Shown: positions 9,597-17,939 of the stretch, in pieces
Position numbering within the stretch: the stretch's first letter is position 1
Layout: each line of letters starts with the position of its first letter
Source of the DNA: Mycolicibacterium tusciae
GTDB lineage: Bacteria > Actinomycetota > Actinomycetes > Mycobacteriales > Mycobacteriaceae
DNA length: 64,000 nucleotides
NCBI RefSeq assembly: GCF_002086795.1
Contig: NZ_MVIM01000004.1
Span: forward strand, 62,001 to 126,000
Reading direction: 5' to 3'
Notes under the pieces: generated by a model
Told to the model about the DNA's origin: nothing
Databases searched by the model: none
The model's input: the letters and a program-made list of their open reading frames with translations, nothing else
Position numbers and translations under genes: made by a program

Positions 9597-10000
9597 GCGG
9601 TGAACGCCTGCAGGGTCAGCGCCGAGTTCATGAAGTCGCGGAAGTAGAGCCAGCGACCGGCGCGCAGCGTGATGATGTGCGCGAACTCCGACTCCCATTC
9701 ATATCCCGTGTCCAGGCGCCGGAACTTTTGGCGGCCCCACGTCGCCAGCTCGTCGCCCTGGGCGATGAACTTCCAGGCCTCCATCTCGGTGATGGCGATC
9801 GACTCCCCAACCCTGGTGAAGAACGTCACGGCCTCGTCGAAGCCACGGTAGTCACCGGCGTAGGGAATCCCGTCGGTTCCGTAGTAGGTGATGCGCACCT
9901 CGGGGTCCAGGAGATCCAGGGCGGTTTGGAGATCACCGGCGGGCACTGCGGCGTAGATGGCTTTCGTCGTCGCGATATTGGTTGACTCGTTGGGGGTCAT
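9593..10000 (-). CDS. SnoaL/NTF2-like protein
   Basis: A 135-residue cone-shaped alpha+beta barrel protein of the SnoaL/NTF2-like superfamily, recognised from IYAAVPAGDLQTALDLLDPE near the start and the AGDYRGFDEAVTFF segment. Members include polyketide cyclases, ketosteroid isomerase-like enzymes and non-catalytic binders; the exact reaction here is unknown. It lies between P450 and ferredoxin with 4-nt overlaps on both sides, so it probably acts on the P450 substrate or product. The ATG start at 10000 overlaps the P450 stop. Confidence 0.82.
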   Translation of the reverse strand: MTPNESTNIATTKAIYAAVPAGDLQTALDLLDPEVRITYYGTDGIPYAGDYRGFDEAVTFFTRVGESIAITEMEAWKFIAQGDELATWGRQKFRRLDTGYEWESEFAHIITLRAGRWLYFRDFMNSALTLQAFTA

Positions 10001-11232
10001 GACAGGTGAAGGGGGAGACGGACATAGGCGTGGGTCAGCAGGCTCGCGGTCTGCTTGGTGCCGGGGTCGTCGGTAAGCGTGATCGTCTGATACCGATCGA
10101 GCACCGCGTTCACCACCGCCACGACTTCCAGGCGGGCAAGTGACGCGCCAAGGCAGAAGTGCAGACCGTGTCCCATCGACAGCTGCTGGCGGATGTTGGG
10201 CCGGTCCATGTCGAATCTGTTGGGGTCTGCAAAGACGTCTGGGTCTCGATTGGCGGACCCGAAAAACAGTGCCACCCAGTCGCCTTTGCGGATCAGCTTG
10301 CCGCCGACCTCGACATCGCGGGTGGCGATGCGAAACAGGCGTTGAGGCGGTCCGTCGACCCGCATCGCCTCTTCGACGAAGACGTTCACCAGTGTGCGAT
10401 CGGCGCGCATCCGCGCGGTGATCTCGGGTTCACGCGCCATCGCATGCAGCAGATTGCCGATCAGGAACGTCGTGGTCTCACTGCCCGCCACCACCAGCGT
10501 CACACAGAACCGGACGATCTCCTCGGGGGTGAGCCGCTGCCCATCGACCGCGGCGCGCAGCAACGCGGAGATGAGGTCCTCCGCGTCCTCGACGTCGTCC
10601 GTGGGCGTGCGCTCCGCCAACCGCGCCGTGTGCTCGGCGAGCCGCGTGGCGAATGTCGTCACCATTTCCTCATTGCTCGCAATGCGCTCCTCGGGTGTGA
10701 GTGACGACGAGAGCATGAACGCGTTGGCCCATTTCTTGAATCGGACGTGGTCGCCGTCGGGCAAACCCAACAGCCGCACCATCGCGCGCGTGGGAATCTC
10801 GGCGGCGAACTCCATCACCTCGACGTCGCCGTCGCCGAGGTCGTCGAGCAGGCGTGGCACCAGTTCGTCCAGCCAGCCCTCCAGTCGCTTGACCCGGCGC
10901 GGTGAGAACGCCTGGCTGACCAGTTTCCGTTCGACCTCGTGCTTGGGCGGGTCGGTGTTGACGAGCATGAGACTCGGCGCCGACGACGCCTCCTGCAGGG
11001 GATCCCGCGACGAGAACGTCGCGCTATCCCTGGCTGCCTCGAAGATCTGGTCGTAGCGGAACAGCGCCCACGCTGTGACGGGTTCGTCGGCGCCGGGGAT
11101 GGTTCCCGGCGGCCAGTCGCGGTAGCCGGGCACGGGCGACAGCGCGCGGAGCTGGTCATACAGCGGATACGGATTGGCGATGCCCTGGGGGGTGGTCAGC
11201 AGTTCGAGGGCCGAAACGGTCGTGGATGACAT
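9997..11232 (-). CDS. Cytochrome P450
   Basis: Soluble bacterial P450 monooxygenase, 411 residues. Visible hallmarks are the I-helix oxygen-activation motif AGSETT (249-254), the ExxR motif Glu288-x2-Arg291, and the haem loop GHGLHFCLG with the thiolate ligand Cys360. The N-terminus has no membrane anchor, as expected for class I enzymes that use a ferredoxin, and a ferredoxin is encoded two genes downstream in the same operon. The substrate cannot be read from sequence. The start at 11232 faces a divergent GAF-LuxR regulator across a 125-nt intergenic region. Confidence 0.95.
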   Translation of the reverse strand: MSSTTVSALELLTTPQGIANPYPLYDQLRALSPVPGYRDWPPGTIPGADEPVTAWALFRYDQIFEAARDSATFSSRDPLQEASSAPSLMLVNTDPPKHEVERKLVSQAFSPRRVKRLEGWLDELVPRLLDDLGDGDVEVMEFAAEIPTRAMVRLLGLPDGDHVRFKKWANAFMLSSSLTPEERIASNEEMVTTFATRLAEHTARLAERTPTDDVEDAEDLISALLRAAVDGQRLTPEEIVRFCVTLVVAGSETTTFLIGNLLHAMAREPEITARMRADRTLVNVFVEEAMRVDGPPQRLFRIATRDVEVGGKLIRKGDWVALFFGSANRDPDVFADPNRFDMDRPNIRQQLSMGHGLHFCLGASLARLEVVAVVNAVLDRYQTITLTDDPGTKQTASLLTHAYVRLPLHLS

Positions 11233-11277
11233 GGCAATTAGCCTCTGCCAGCCATCGGAGCAAATCGATCCCCCGAT

Positions 11278-11295
11278 GGGGAGGACTCCTGCCCC
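11278..11295. promoter_or_regulatory. Candidate operator in the P450/GAF-LuxR divergent promoter
   Basis: In the 125-nt divergent intergenic region there is an imperfect palindrome: AGGA-C-TCCT flanked by GGGG on the left and, with one extra base, CCCC on the right. Its place between two divergent starts fits a regulator-binding site, but no family-specific consensus supports it. A ribosome-binding stretch GGAGGA lies at about 11341-11346, upstream of the regulator start. Confidence 0.3.
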
Positions 11296-11357
11296 CTTAT
11301 GAGGTGAATTGCCGGTTCCGACCCCTTCCGGGCGCCGATCGGAGGACAGTCTCCATT

Positions 11358-12548
11358 GTGAGTGTTGTCAGCGAGAAATCCGATACGCCCGCGCTCGGAA
11401 CGCTGATCGACGGTGATCACCCGGGCTGGGCGTCGCGCCCCGCCAAGGACACCGAGGCTGCGCGCCGTTACCGAGAGGCATTTGCGGGCTGCGAGATCGA
11501 CCCGACCGAGGACCCCATCGCGGTGGTGGCAGAGGCGGTCGATGCCAAGGCGACCCTCGTGCGCAACGCGCTGGAGGGGCTCGGTGACGAGGACGCAATC
11601 AATGCGCTCGAAGCGGTGCTCGACCTGGCCTCACTCGAGCGCGAATTGATCGAGGACGGGGCACGGCGGCGTACCTTCGCGCTGTTGGCTGTGCAGGAGG
11701 CACTGAGCAAGCTGCGCGTCGTGGACGACGTCGCGAAGATCGTCGACCGTGCGCCACGCGAGCTCGTTGAGTCGTGTGGCTTCGATCGTGCCGTGCTCTT
11801 CCGCGTCCACGAGGGCCGGATGGTGATGGAGGCAGCCTATTTCGGCGACGACAGCGAAGGGGCCGAGAAGATGGTCACTTTCGCCCAGTCGGTGGCGCCC
11901 CCGCTGAATCACATGCTGCTCGAAACGCAGATGATCCGCCGCCGGGCCCCGGCGATTGTGCGTGATGCCCGCAACGATCCACGCGTCAATCGGCCGATCG
12001 TCGATTTCTCGCTGACTCATTCGTATGTGGCAGCACCGGTGATGCCGACCGGCAAGGTGATCGGGTTCCTGCACGCCGACCGGCTCTACTCGGGCCGTCT
12101 CGTCGACGAGATCGATCGAGACACGGTGTGGGCGTTCGCGGAAGGCTTCGGCTATGCGTACGAACGCACCGTCCTCCTCGAGCGCATGCGCCGTCAGCGC
12201 GCAGAGGTCAGGCGTGCGTTGGCGTCTGCGGACGAGGCGGCCCGTGCGCTGCAGGACGCGGATTTGGACCTCGCCAAGATCGAGCCGGTCGAACGCAGCC
12301 CGGCGGCGCAGTCGCTCGCCGAGGTGCAGACGCGGGTGATGGCGATCCTGACCCGACGCGAAATCGAGGTCCTTCGTCTGATGGCGGCCGGCCGCACCAA
12401 TCAGCAGATCGCCGACGAACTCGTGATCTCCGCGGGCACGGTGAAGTCCCACGTCAAACGAGTGCTGCGAAAGCTGCACGCCACCAACCGCGCCGAGGCG
12501 GCCTCGGCGTACGTGCGGCTGGCCAGTGTGCCGGCCCTCGGCGGCTAG
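11358..12548 (+). CDS. GAF-domain LuxR-type transcriptional regulator
   Basis: A 396-residue regulator with a central GAF-like sensor region (roughly residues 120-270) and a C-terminal LuxR/NarL helix-turn-helix (about 331-390). The helix-turn-helix carries LTRREIEVLRLMAAGRTN and AGTVKSHVKRVLRKLHA. The GTG start at 11358 follows GGAGGA. The frame is open further upstream, but that part reads through the intergenic region and overlaps the P450 start. It is divergent from the P450 operon, so control of that operon is likely. No response-regulator receiver domain is seen, so the signal is probably a small ligand or protein partner rather than phosphorylation. Its stop overlaps the stop of the next, opposite gene. 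Confidence 0.85.
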   Translation: MSVVSEKSDTPALGTLIDGDHPGWASRPAKDTEAARRYREAFAGCEIDPTEDPIAVVAEAVDAKATLVRNALEGLGDEDAINALEAVLDLASLERELIEDGARRRTFALLAVQEALSKLRVVDDVAKIVDRAPRELVESCGFDRAVLFRVHEGRMVMEAAYFGDDSEGAEKMVTFAQSVAPPLNHMLLETQMIRRRAPAIVRDARNDPRVNRPIVDFSLTHSYVAAPVMPTGKVIGFLHADRLYSGRLVDEIDRDTVWAFAEGFGYAYERTVLLERMRRQRAEVRRALASADEAARALQDADLDLAKIEPVERSPAAQSLAEVQTRVMAILTRREIEVLRLMAAGRTNQQIADELVISAGTVKSHVKRVLRKLHATNRAEAASAYVRLASVPALGG

Positions 12549-13507
12549 CGGGGGTCCATTCCGGCCGCTCGGTACGCGGCGTCGACGTAAGCCATGTTCT
12601 CCACCGCGTCGGTGTTGTCCACCGGCAGTGGTGCGCCGTGCAGGACGTGCGCGGCGAACGCCTCCAGTTGATAGGTGTAGGACGTGCGCGTGCCCAGCTG
12701 TTCGACGGTGGTGCCGACAGGAGTCCGAATGGTGACCCGATCGTCCGCCTGAGGTTTGATGAAGTTGTGCACCAGGACATCTCCTTCAGTGCCGAAGATC
12801 TGGATAGTGAACGAGTAACTCTCGCCCACCATGGAGTTGATGCTCAAGCCCGTTGCGCCGCTGGGGAAGGTGAGCTCGATGTCGAACCGTGCGTCGATTC
12901 CCGCACTGTGCTCCTTCGCCCTCGCTCGCACAATCGACGGACGCCCCAGCTGGCGAATGACGTGTAGCCCGTAGCAGCCGAGGTCCATCAACGCGCCGCC
13001 GGCCAACTCGAGCGACCACCTCGGATCCCCGACGGCAGGCTCGGGCATCGTCATGCGGACCTCGACATGTGTGATGTCACCGAGGGTGCCGTCACCCGCG
13101 AGCTCCAAGGCTCGCCGCGTCACGGGGTGGTACAGGTAATGGAAGGCCTCCACCACAGGGACACCCGCACTCTCGGCGGCCTCGGCGACCTTCTCTGCCT
13201 CAATCCGGTTGCGGGCGAACGGCTTTTCGGTAAGCACCGGTTTGCCCGCCGCAACCGCCGCGAGATTCCACGGCGCATGCAGTGCGTTCGCCAACGGGTT
13301 GTAGACGACGTCGACCTCGGGGTCGTTGATCACGTCCCGGTACGACGGCACGACGCGCTCAACGCCGTACTTGTCGGCGAACACCTGCGCGCGCTGCGGA
13401 TCGCGCGCGGCCACCGCGACCAGTCGGTGCCCCAGCTCGTGTGCGGGCCCGACGATCGCAGGTTCGGCGATGCGGGAAGCCCCGAGCACGCCGATGCGCA
13501 GGCTCAC
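12545..13507 (-). CDS. Gfo/Idh/MocA-family NAD(P)-dependent oxidoreductase
   Basis: A 320-residue dehydrogenase with an N-terminal Rossmann fold (IGVLGASRIAEPA) and the family's EKPFA motif that carries the catalytic lysine. A C-terminal substrate domain contains GGALMDLGCYGLHVIRQ. Such enzymes oxidise sugar or inositol hydroxyls. It is the last gene of the ATGA-coupled operon with the IolE-like, IolG-like and 2OG-dioxygenase genes, so it probably performs a second oxidation on the same substrate or on a dimeric or modified sugar. Its stop overlaps, on the opposite strand, the stop of the GAF-LuxR gene. Confidence 0.88.
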   Translation of the reverse strand: MSLRIGVLGASRIAEPAIVGPAHELGHRLVAVAARDPQRAQVFADKYGVERVVPSYRDVINDPEVDVVYNPLANALHAPWNLAAVAAGKPVLTEKPFARNRIEAEKVAEAAESAGVPVVEAFHYLYHPVTRRALELAGDGTLGDITHVEVRMTMPEPAVGDPRWSLELAGGALMDLGCYGLHVIRQLGRPSIVRARAKEHSAGIDARFDIELTFPSGATGLSINSMVGESYSFTIQIFGTEGDVLVHNFIKPQADDRVTIRTPVGTTVEQLGTRTSYTYQLEAFAAHVLHGAPLPVDNTDAVENMAYVDAAYRAAGMDPR

Positions 13508-14385
13508 ACGCTCACGCGGCCGCTGACGTCGTGCATGAAAGCCACGCTGGTCCGCACGTCGCGTACGGGTCCCTCGTCGGCGGGCTCACCGTCGAGGATC
13601 GTGTCCTGTTCCATGACGAACCAGCCGTCGAATCCGTTGGCGCCCAGTGCAGTCACGATGCCCGCGATATCGACGTCGCCCGCGCCCAGCGGCGTGTACA
13701 TGCCGGCGCGCACCGCCTCGGTATAGGTGAGTTCCCCGGCCTGAACGCGAGCGGCGAGCGCCGCATCGACGTCCTTGAGATGCGCGTGCGCGATCCTGCC
13801 GGGTACCTGCAGTGTCAGGGCAAGGGGATCCGTCCCGCCGATCAGCAGATGACCGGTGTCCAGACACAGCTTGATGGTCGAACCCTGCAGCACTCGGTCG
13901 ACGTCGCCGCGGGTCTCGACCATGGTCCCGACGTGTGGATGCAAGACGGCGAGTACACCGCGGTCGGCGGCCGCAGCGGTGAGTCGGTCGAGATTGGCCA
14001 ACAGCGTGGTCCATTGGCTGTCGTCGAGCGTCGGCCTCGAGTCATAGCCGTCGGCACCCGTCGCCGCAGCGAGCACGAGAACGTCGGCGTCACATGCGAT
14101 CAGCGCGTCTAGCGGACCCTGGATATCGGCGAGCGGGTCGTAACCGGGGTCGTGCAACAGCACCGGTACGAACATGCCGACACAGCTGAGACCGTTCGAC
14201 GCGAGCAGTGCGGTCAACTGCTCGGGGTCCGATGGCAGGAAGCCCTCGGGGCCCAACTCGGTGGCGGACAGGCCGACATCCCGCATCTCGGTGAGTACCC
14301 GTTCGGCGCTGAGCTGGTGACCCCAGCCGGGCACCTCGCACACGCCCCACGAAATCGGTGCACCGGCGATCTTCAGGGATTTCAT
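13504..14385 (-). CDS. Sugar phosphate isomerase/epimerase, IolE-like (AP endonuclease 2 fold)
   Basis: A 293-residue TIM-barrel protein of the xylose isomerase-like superfamily. The N-terminus APISWGVCEVPGWGH, the metal-site segments TELGPEG, HPHVG, CLDTGHLLIGG and HAHLKDV, and the neighbour IolG-like gene point to an inosose-dehydratase/isomerase-type role. The precise substrate is not proven. I chose the ATG at 14385, which overlaps the stop of the upstream IolG-like gene; the longer frame lies inside that gene. It is third of four coupled genes. Confidence 0.85.
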   Translation of the reverse strand: MKSLKIAGAPISWGVCEVPGWGHQLSAERVLTEMRDVGLSATELGPEGFLPSDPEQLTALLASNGLSCVGMFVPVLLHDPGYDPLADIQGPLDALIACDADVLVLAAATGADGYDSRPTLDDSQWTTLLANLDRLTAAAADRGVLAVLHPHVGTMVETRGDVDRVLQGSTIKLCLDTGHLLIGGTDPLALTLQVPGRIAHAHLKDVDAALAARVQAGELTYTEAVRAGMYTPLGAGDVDIAGIVTALGANGFDGWFVMEQDTILDGEPADEGPVRDVRTSVAFMHDVSGRVSV

Positions 14386-15389
14386 CGTGATCTCACTTCC
14401 TCGATGCTGACCGGCACGCGGCGCTGCAACGACTCGGTGGCCGCTTCGGCCAGCCACGCGACCTCGACCGCGTCGGCCACCGTGCATGCCGGGGCGGCGT
14501 TTCCGTTGACCACCTCCACGAACGCGCTGAGCTCCGCACGGAACGCCTCGGTGAAGCGGTCCATGAAGAAGTGGTGCGCCGGTCCCTCGGGAAAGCTGTT
14601 GCCGGGGTCGACATTTCGTACCGGAACTCCCTGATCCCAGCCGGCAACCACCGTGTCGTGGAAGCCGTGCACTTCGAGGCGGCAGTCGTAACCGTGTGCG
14701 TTGTAGCGCGCGGCCGACACCACGCCGAGCGTGCCGCCTTCGAAGGTGACGACCACGGCGGCGGTGTCCACATCGCCGAACTCGGAGAACTTCGGGTCTC
14801 CTTGGACGCTGCCGGTGGCGTACACCTCGACCGCCTGCTGACCGGTGATCCAGCGGATCACGTCGAAATCGTGCACGGCGCAGTCGCGGAAGATGCCACC
14901 CGAACCGGCGATGTAATCCATCGGCGGGGGAGCCGGGTCCATCGTCGTGCTGCGCACGGTGTGCAGGGCGCCCAGCGAGCCGTCGTCGACCGCCCGCTTG
15001 GCCGCCGCGAAGGCGGCGTCGAACCGCCGCTGATATCCGACCTGGACCGGCACACCCGACCGCGCGATCACGTCGGCAACCCGCGCGCTCTCGAGTGCCG
15101 TCGAGGCGATCGGCTTCTCGCAGAACGTGGGCAGGCCGCGCTCGACTGCGGCCAGCGTCAGCTCGGCATGTGCGGGTGTCGCGGCGGACACGACGACCCC
15201 GTCCACGCCGGACGCCAACAGGGCATCGACCGAATCAACGCCTTTCACACCGTGTTTGGCGGCGACGGCCGCGACGACGTCGGTCCGCTCGTCGGTGATG
15301 ACCAACCCGTCGATGCTGTCGAGGCCCGAGAGGGTTTCGGTGTGGAACGCGCCGATTCGGCCCAGTCCGATGACGCCGAGCGTGGTCAT
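14382..15389 (-). CDS. iolG: Inositol 2-dehydrogenase-like oxidoreductase
   Basis: A 335-residue Gfo/Idh/MocA enzyme closest in pattern to inositol 2-dehydrogenase. It has the Rossmann GVIGLGRIGAFH, the CEKPIA motif with the catalytic lysine, and GGIFRDCAVHDFDVIRW. The last contains the Asp and His that, with Lys, form the known catalytic triad of IolG. It should oxidise myo-inositol or a derivative to an inosose with NAD+. It is second in the operon, overlapping both neighbours by 4 nt. No inositol transporter or IolB/C/D genes are in this window, so the pathway is incomplete or the substrate differs. Confidence 0.85.
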   Translation of the reverse strand: MTTLGVIGLGRIGAFHTETLSGLDSIDGLVITDERTDVVAAVAAKHGVKGVDSVDALLASGVDGVVVSAATPAHAELTLAAVERGLPTFCEKPIASTALESARVADVIARSGVPVQVGYQRRFDAAFAAAKRAVDDGSLGALHTVRSTTMDPAPPPMDYIAGSGGIFRDCAVHDFDVIRWITGQQAVEVYATGSVQGDPKFSEFGDVDTAAVVVTFEGGTLGVVSAARYNAHGYDCRLEVHGFHDTVVAGWDQGVPVRNVDPGNSFPEGPAHHFFMDRFTEAFRAELSAFVEVVNGNAAPACTVADAVEVAWLAEAATESLQRRVPVSIEEVRSR

Positions 15390-16549
15390 GGCATTCTCCG
15401 TTCTTGTTGGGCGCGCAGTACGACGTCGAGTTCGTCCGCGCTGAGGTTCGAGTCCAGCGCCGCCAGCACCGAGTCGACCTGACTCGGTGGGGCGAGGCTG
15501 CCGATGGGTTGATCGCTGTCGAGGTTGGTGGGGAACGCGTAGCCCTCCGCGGTGGCGACCACCGCATTGTGTAGTTCGCGCTGCGGGCGTCCGGCAGCCT
15601 TCATCGCCAGCAGTGCGGGGTAGATCGCGCGGACCATCGCCGTGCGGTCCAGCGCCTCCATCGCCCGGCCGAACGGCGAGGACACCTGGAGCAGGTTCGC
15701 GATCCGGCGGATGTCACCCGAAACATTAGTTCCCGCACCGTGATACAGCGCCGGGTTGAAGAACACCGCATCGCCCTTGTTCAGCGGCAGCTGCACGTGA
15801 TGGTCGGCGAAGTACTCCACGAAGTCGGGCCGATTGAACGCGATGTAGCCGCCCGCGAACCGCTGCGAATGCGGCAGCAGCATCGTGGGGCCGCTTTCCA
15901 CCGGCATATCGCAGTGGGCGACGGCGCCCTGCAGCGTGAGCACCGGTGAGGTCCGGTGCAGATGCGCCGGATACTGCGCAAGGTGCTCGTCGGGGACGAA
16001 GCCGAGGTGATAGTCGCGGTGCGGAACCTGGGCGTTGCCACCGGGATTGACGACGTTCACCTGCGAGGTGACCTGGTAGCGGGGACCCAGCCAGGCCTGG
16101 CAGACGATGGCGAGGGTGTCGTTCGCGTAGTACTCGGCAAACACATCCGGCGCGTGCAGCGCGAGTTTCTGGGCGGCGTTCCAGATCCGGTCGTTGGCGC
16201 CGGGCCTGCCGAAGTGGTCGCCCGCGGCCGTGCCCGCCTCGCGCTGAGCGGCGATGATCGCGAAGAAGCCCTCGTTCGCGCGGTCGACGAGGTCGGGGGA
16301 GAAGGCGTTTTCGAACAGCACGACGCCCGGCCCGTCGGCGAGCGCGCGGATCAACTCCGCCTGCACCTCGCGCCGGTTGCCGCCGGCCACCGCGGCCGCC
16401 GAGTACACCAGCACGTTGCTCCGCACATCGGTGGCGTTCGGGTAGTCGGCGCGTTCGGTGTCGCAGAGCACCTGTGTCCGGAAGTCGTCGATCCGGCATT
16501 CGGACTCGCCGATCCACGGCGGGTCTGTGGTCCTCACTGATGCGGTCAT
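15386..16549 (-). CDS. Phytanoyl-CoA dioxygenase-family (Fe(II)/2-oxoglutarate) oxygenase
   Basis: A 387-residue PhyH-family oxygenase. The iron facial triad is visible as His177-x-Asp179 (PHRDYH) and distal His270 (LYHGAG). The conserved Arg281 (DIRRIANLL) is placed to bind 2-oxoglutarate. Such enzymes hydroxylate or dealkylate small molecules. It is first in the operon with the inositol-type dehydrogenase and isomerase, so it may open the pathway by oxidative removal of a substituent. The ATG at 16549 was chosen; the longer frame runs into the divergent promoter. The LacI regulator starts 73 nt away on the other strand. Confidence 0.87.
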   Translation of the reverse strand: MTASVRTTDPPWIGESECRIDDFRTQVLCDTERADYPNATDVRSNVLVYSAAAVAGGNRREVQAELIRALADGPGVVLFENAFSPDLVDRANEGFFAIIAAQREAGTAAGDHFGRPGANDRIWNAAQKLALHAPDVFAEYYANDTLAIVCQAWLGPRYQVTSQVNVVNPGGNAQVPHRDYHLGFVPDEHLAQYPAHLHRTSPVLTLQGAVAHCDMPVESGPTMLLPHSQRFAGGYIAFNRPDFVEYFADHHVQLPLNKGDAVFFNPALYHGAGTNVSGDIRRIANLLQVSSPFGRAMEALDRTAMVRAIYPALLAMKAAGRPQRELHNAVVATAEGYAFPTNLDSDQPIGSLAPPSQVDSVLAALDSNLSADELDVVLRAQQERRMP

Positions 16550-16621
16550 GCCAGTTAGTCTTGCTGTGACAGTCGCCGCAATCAACGCCAGAAATCCATC
16601 AAAAACACCTCAGGGAAATCG

Positions 16622-17626
16622 ATGCCGCACCGCTACAAGGTCCGCGAGATCGCCCAGCAGTCGGGGCTGAGCGAGGCGACTGTCGATCGCGTCCTCAACC
16701 AACGGCCCGGCGTCCGCGCGAACACCAGGGCCGAAGTCGAGCAGGCGATCGCGGATCTCGACAAGCAGCGGGCCCAGCTGCGCCTCAACGGCCGCCGCTA
16801 CCTCATCGACGTCGTGATGCAGACGCCGGAGCGGTTCTCCGATGCGTTTCGCGCAGCCATCGAGGCCGAGCTGCCCGCCTTCGCGCCCGCCGCGCTGCGC
16901 GCCCGCTTCCATCTGTGGGAGTCCGGGTCACCCGAACAGATGGTGGAGGCGCTCGGCCGTATCAAGGGCAGCCACGGCGTCGTGCTCAAGGCCCAGGACG
17001 ACCCAGCGGTGGTCGAGGCCGTCGACCGCCTGGTCGAAGGGGGTGTGCCGGTGGTGACGTATACGACCGACATTCCCGCGAGCGCGCGCTGTGCGTACGT
17101 GGGCATCGACAACCACGGTGCCGGGGTGACGGCGGCCTATCTGATGCGGGAATGGCTGGGGTCGGCGCCGTCGGACATCCTCATCACGCTGAGCCGCGCG
17201 GTGTTCCGCGGCGAGGGTGAGCGCGAGGTCGGCTTCCGCTCGGCGATGCGCGGTACTGGCCGCACGATCGTGGAAGTCAGCGAAAGCGACGGGCTGGATT
17301 CGACGAACGAGCGGTTGGTTCTCCAGGCGCTCGAGCGCCATCCAGACGTCGGAGCGGTCTACTCGGTCGGGGGTGGCAACACCGCGACGATCGCGGCCTT
17401 CGAACGATTAGGGCGGGTGTGCAGGGTTTTCGTTGCCCATGATCTGGACGTCGACAACAGACAGCTCCTGCGTGACGGGCGCATCTCGGTCGTCCTGCAC
17501 AACGATCTTCGCGCCGACGCGCGGCTGGCGATGCGGCTGATTCTCCAACAGCAGGGCGCGTTGCCGGTCGAGCCGGCGCGCCCGGTGCCGATCCAGGTCA
17601 TCACGCCCTACAACTTGCCGCCCTAG
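16622..17626 (+). CDS. LacI-family transcriptional regulator
   Basis: A 334-residue repressor-type protein. The N-terminal helix-turn-helix (YKVREIAQQSGLSEATVDRVL) is followed by a hinge region and a periplasmic-binding-protein-like sugar sensor domain to the end. Being divergent from the dioxygenase/IolG operon across 72 nt, it most likely controls that operon in response to an inositol- or sugar-like inducer. The intergenic stretch holds TTGC...GCAA with a TGTGACA core (about 16561-16581), a weak operator candidate. The ATG at 16622 is preceded by CAGGGAA. Confidence 0.88.
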   Translation: MPHRYKVREIAQQSGLSEATVDRVLNQRPGVRANTRAEVEQAIADLDKQRAQLRLNGRRYLIDVVMQTPERFSDAFRAAIEAELPAFAPAALRARFHLWESGSPEQMVEALGRIKGSHGVVLKAQDDPAVVEAVDRLVEGGVPVVTYTTDIPASARCAYVGIDNHGAGVTAAYLMREWLGSAPSDILITLSRAVFRGEGEREVGFRSAMRGTGRTIVEVSESDGLDSTNERLVLQALERHPDVGAVYSVGGGNTATIAAFERLGRVCRVFVAHDLDVDNRQLLRDGRISVVLHNDLRADARLAMRLILQQQGALPVEPARPVPIQVITPYNLPP

Positions 17627-17939
17627 GGGACGCGCGAGTGCTAGCAGCGGGCTACTGATCGGTAGCAATTTCCTTATTAATGACACTGAGTGCCACGTGA
17701 CGCAAAACACATTTTTGTCTCGCCGCGGGCATCGGTATACGCGCTGATCAGCGCGTTCGCGTGGTGGTTACCTGTGGGTACCCCGCGAGTCGCGTGAAGG
17801 GCCACCTAAGAGAAGTGCCATAATCGGTACTGCCAGTGACATCAATTTTCTGTGGACGTCCAACGACGGCGCGACGCTTGCACCGCGACTCCGAGGATGT
17901 TCGCCGGAACGGCTTGACTCAGGACGGAAGGCGGTCGCA
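17627..17939. promoter_or_regulatory. korA upstream region (313 nt, no gene)
   Basis: No ORF with coding character was found. The stretch holds a short inverted repeat GCTAC-n6-GTAGC just after lacI, a CACGTG palindrome near 17693, the 18-bp palindrome listed separately, and a good -10-like CATAAT (17819-17824) without a clear -35. If used, that -10 would give a korA leader of roughly 110 nt. A ribosome-binding stretch AGGACGGAAGG precedes the GTG start of korA. Confidence 0.5.
17739..17756. repeat. 18-bp perfect palindrome upstream of korAB
   Basis: The half-site ACGCGCTGA is followed immediately by its reverse complement TCAGCGCGT, giving an uninterrupted 18-bp palindrome about 180 nt upstream of korA. 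A perfect palindrome with no loop is more typical of a dimeric repressor operator than of a terminator. The cognate regulator is unknown. Confidence 0.6.
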
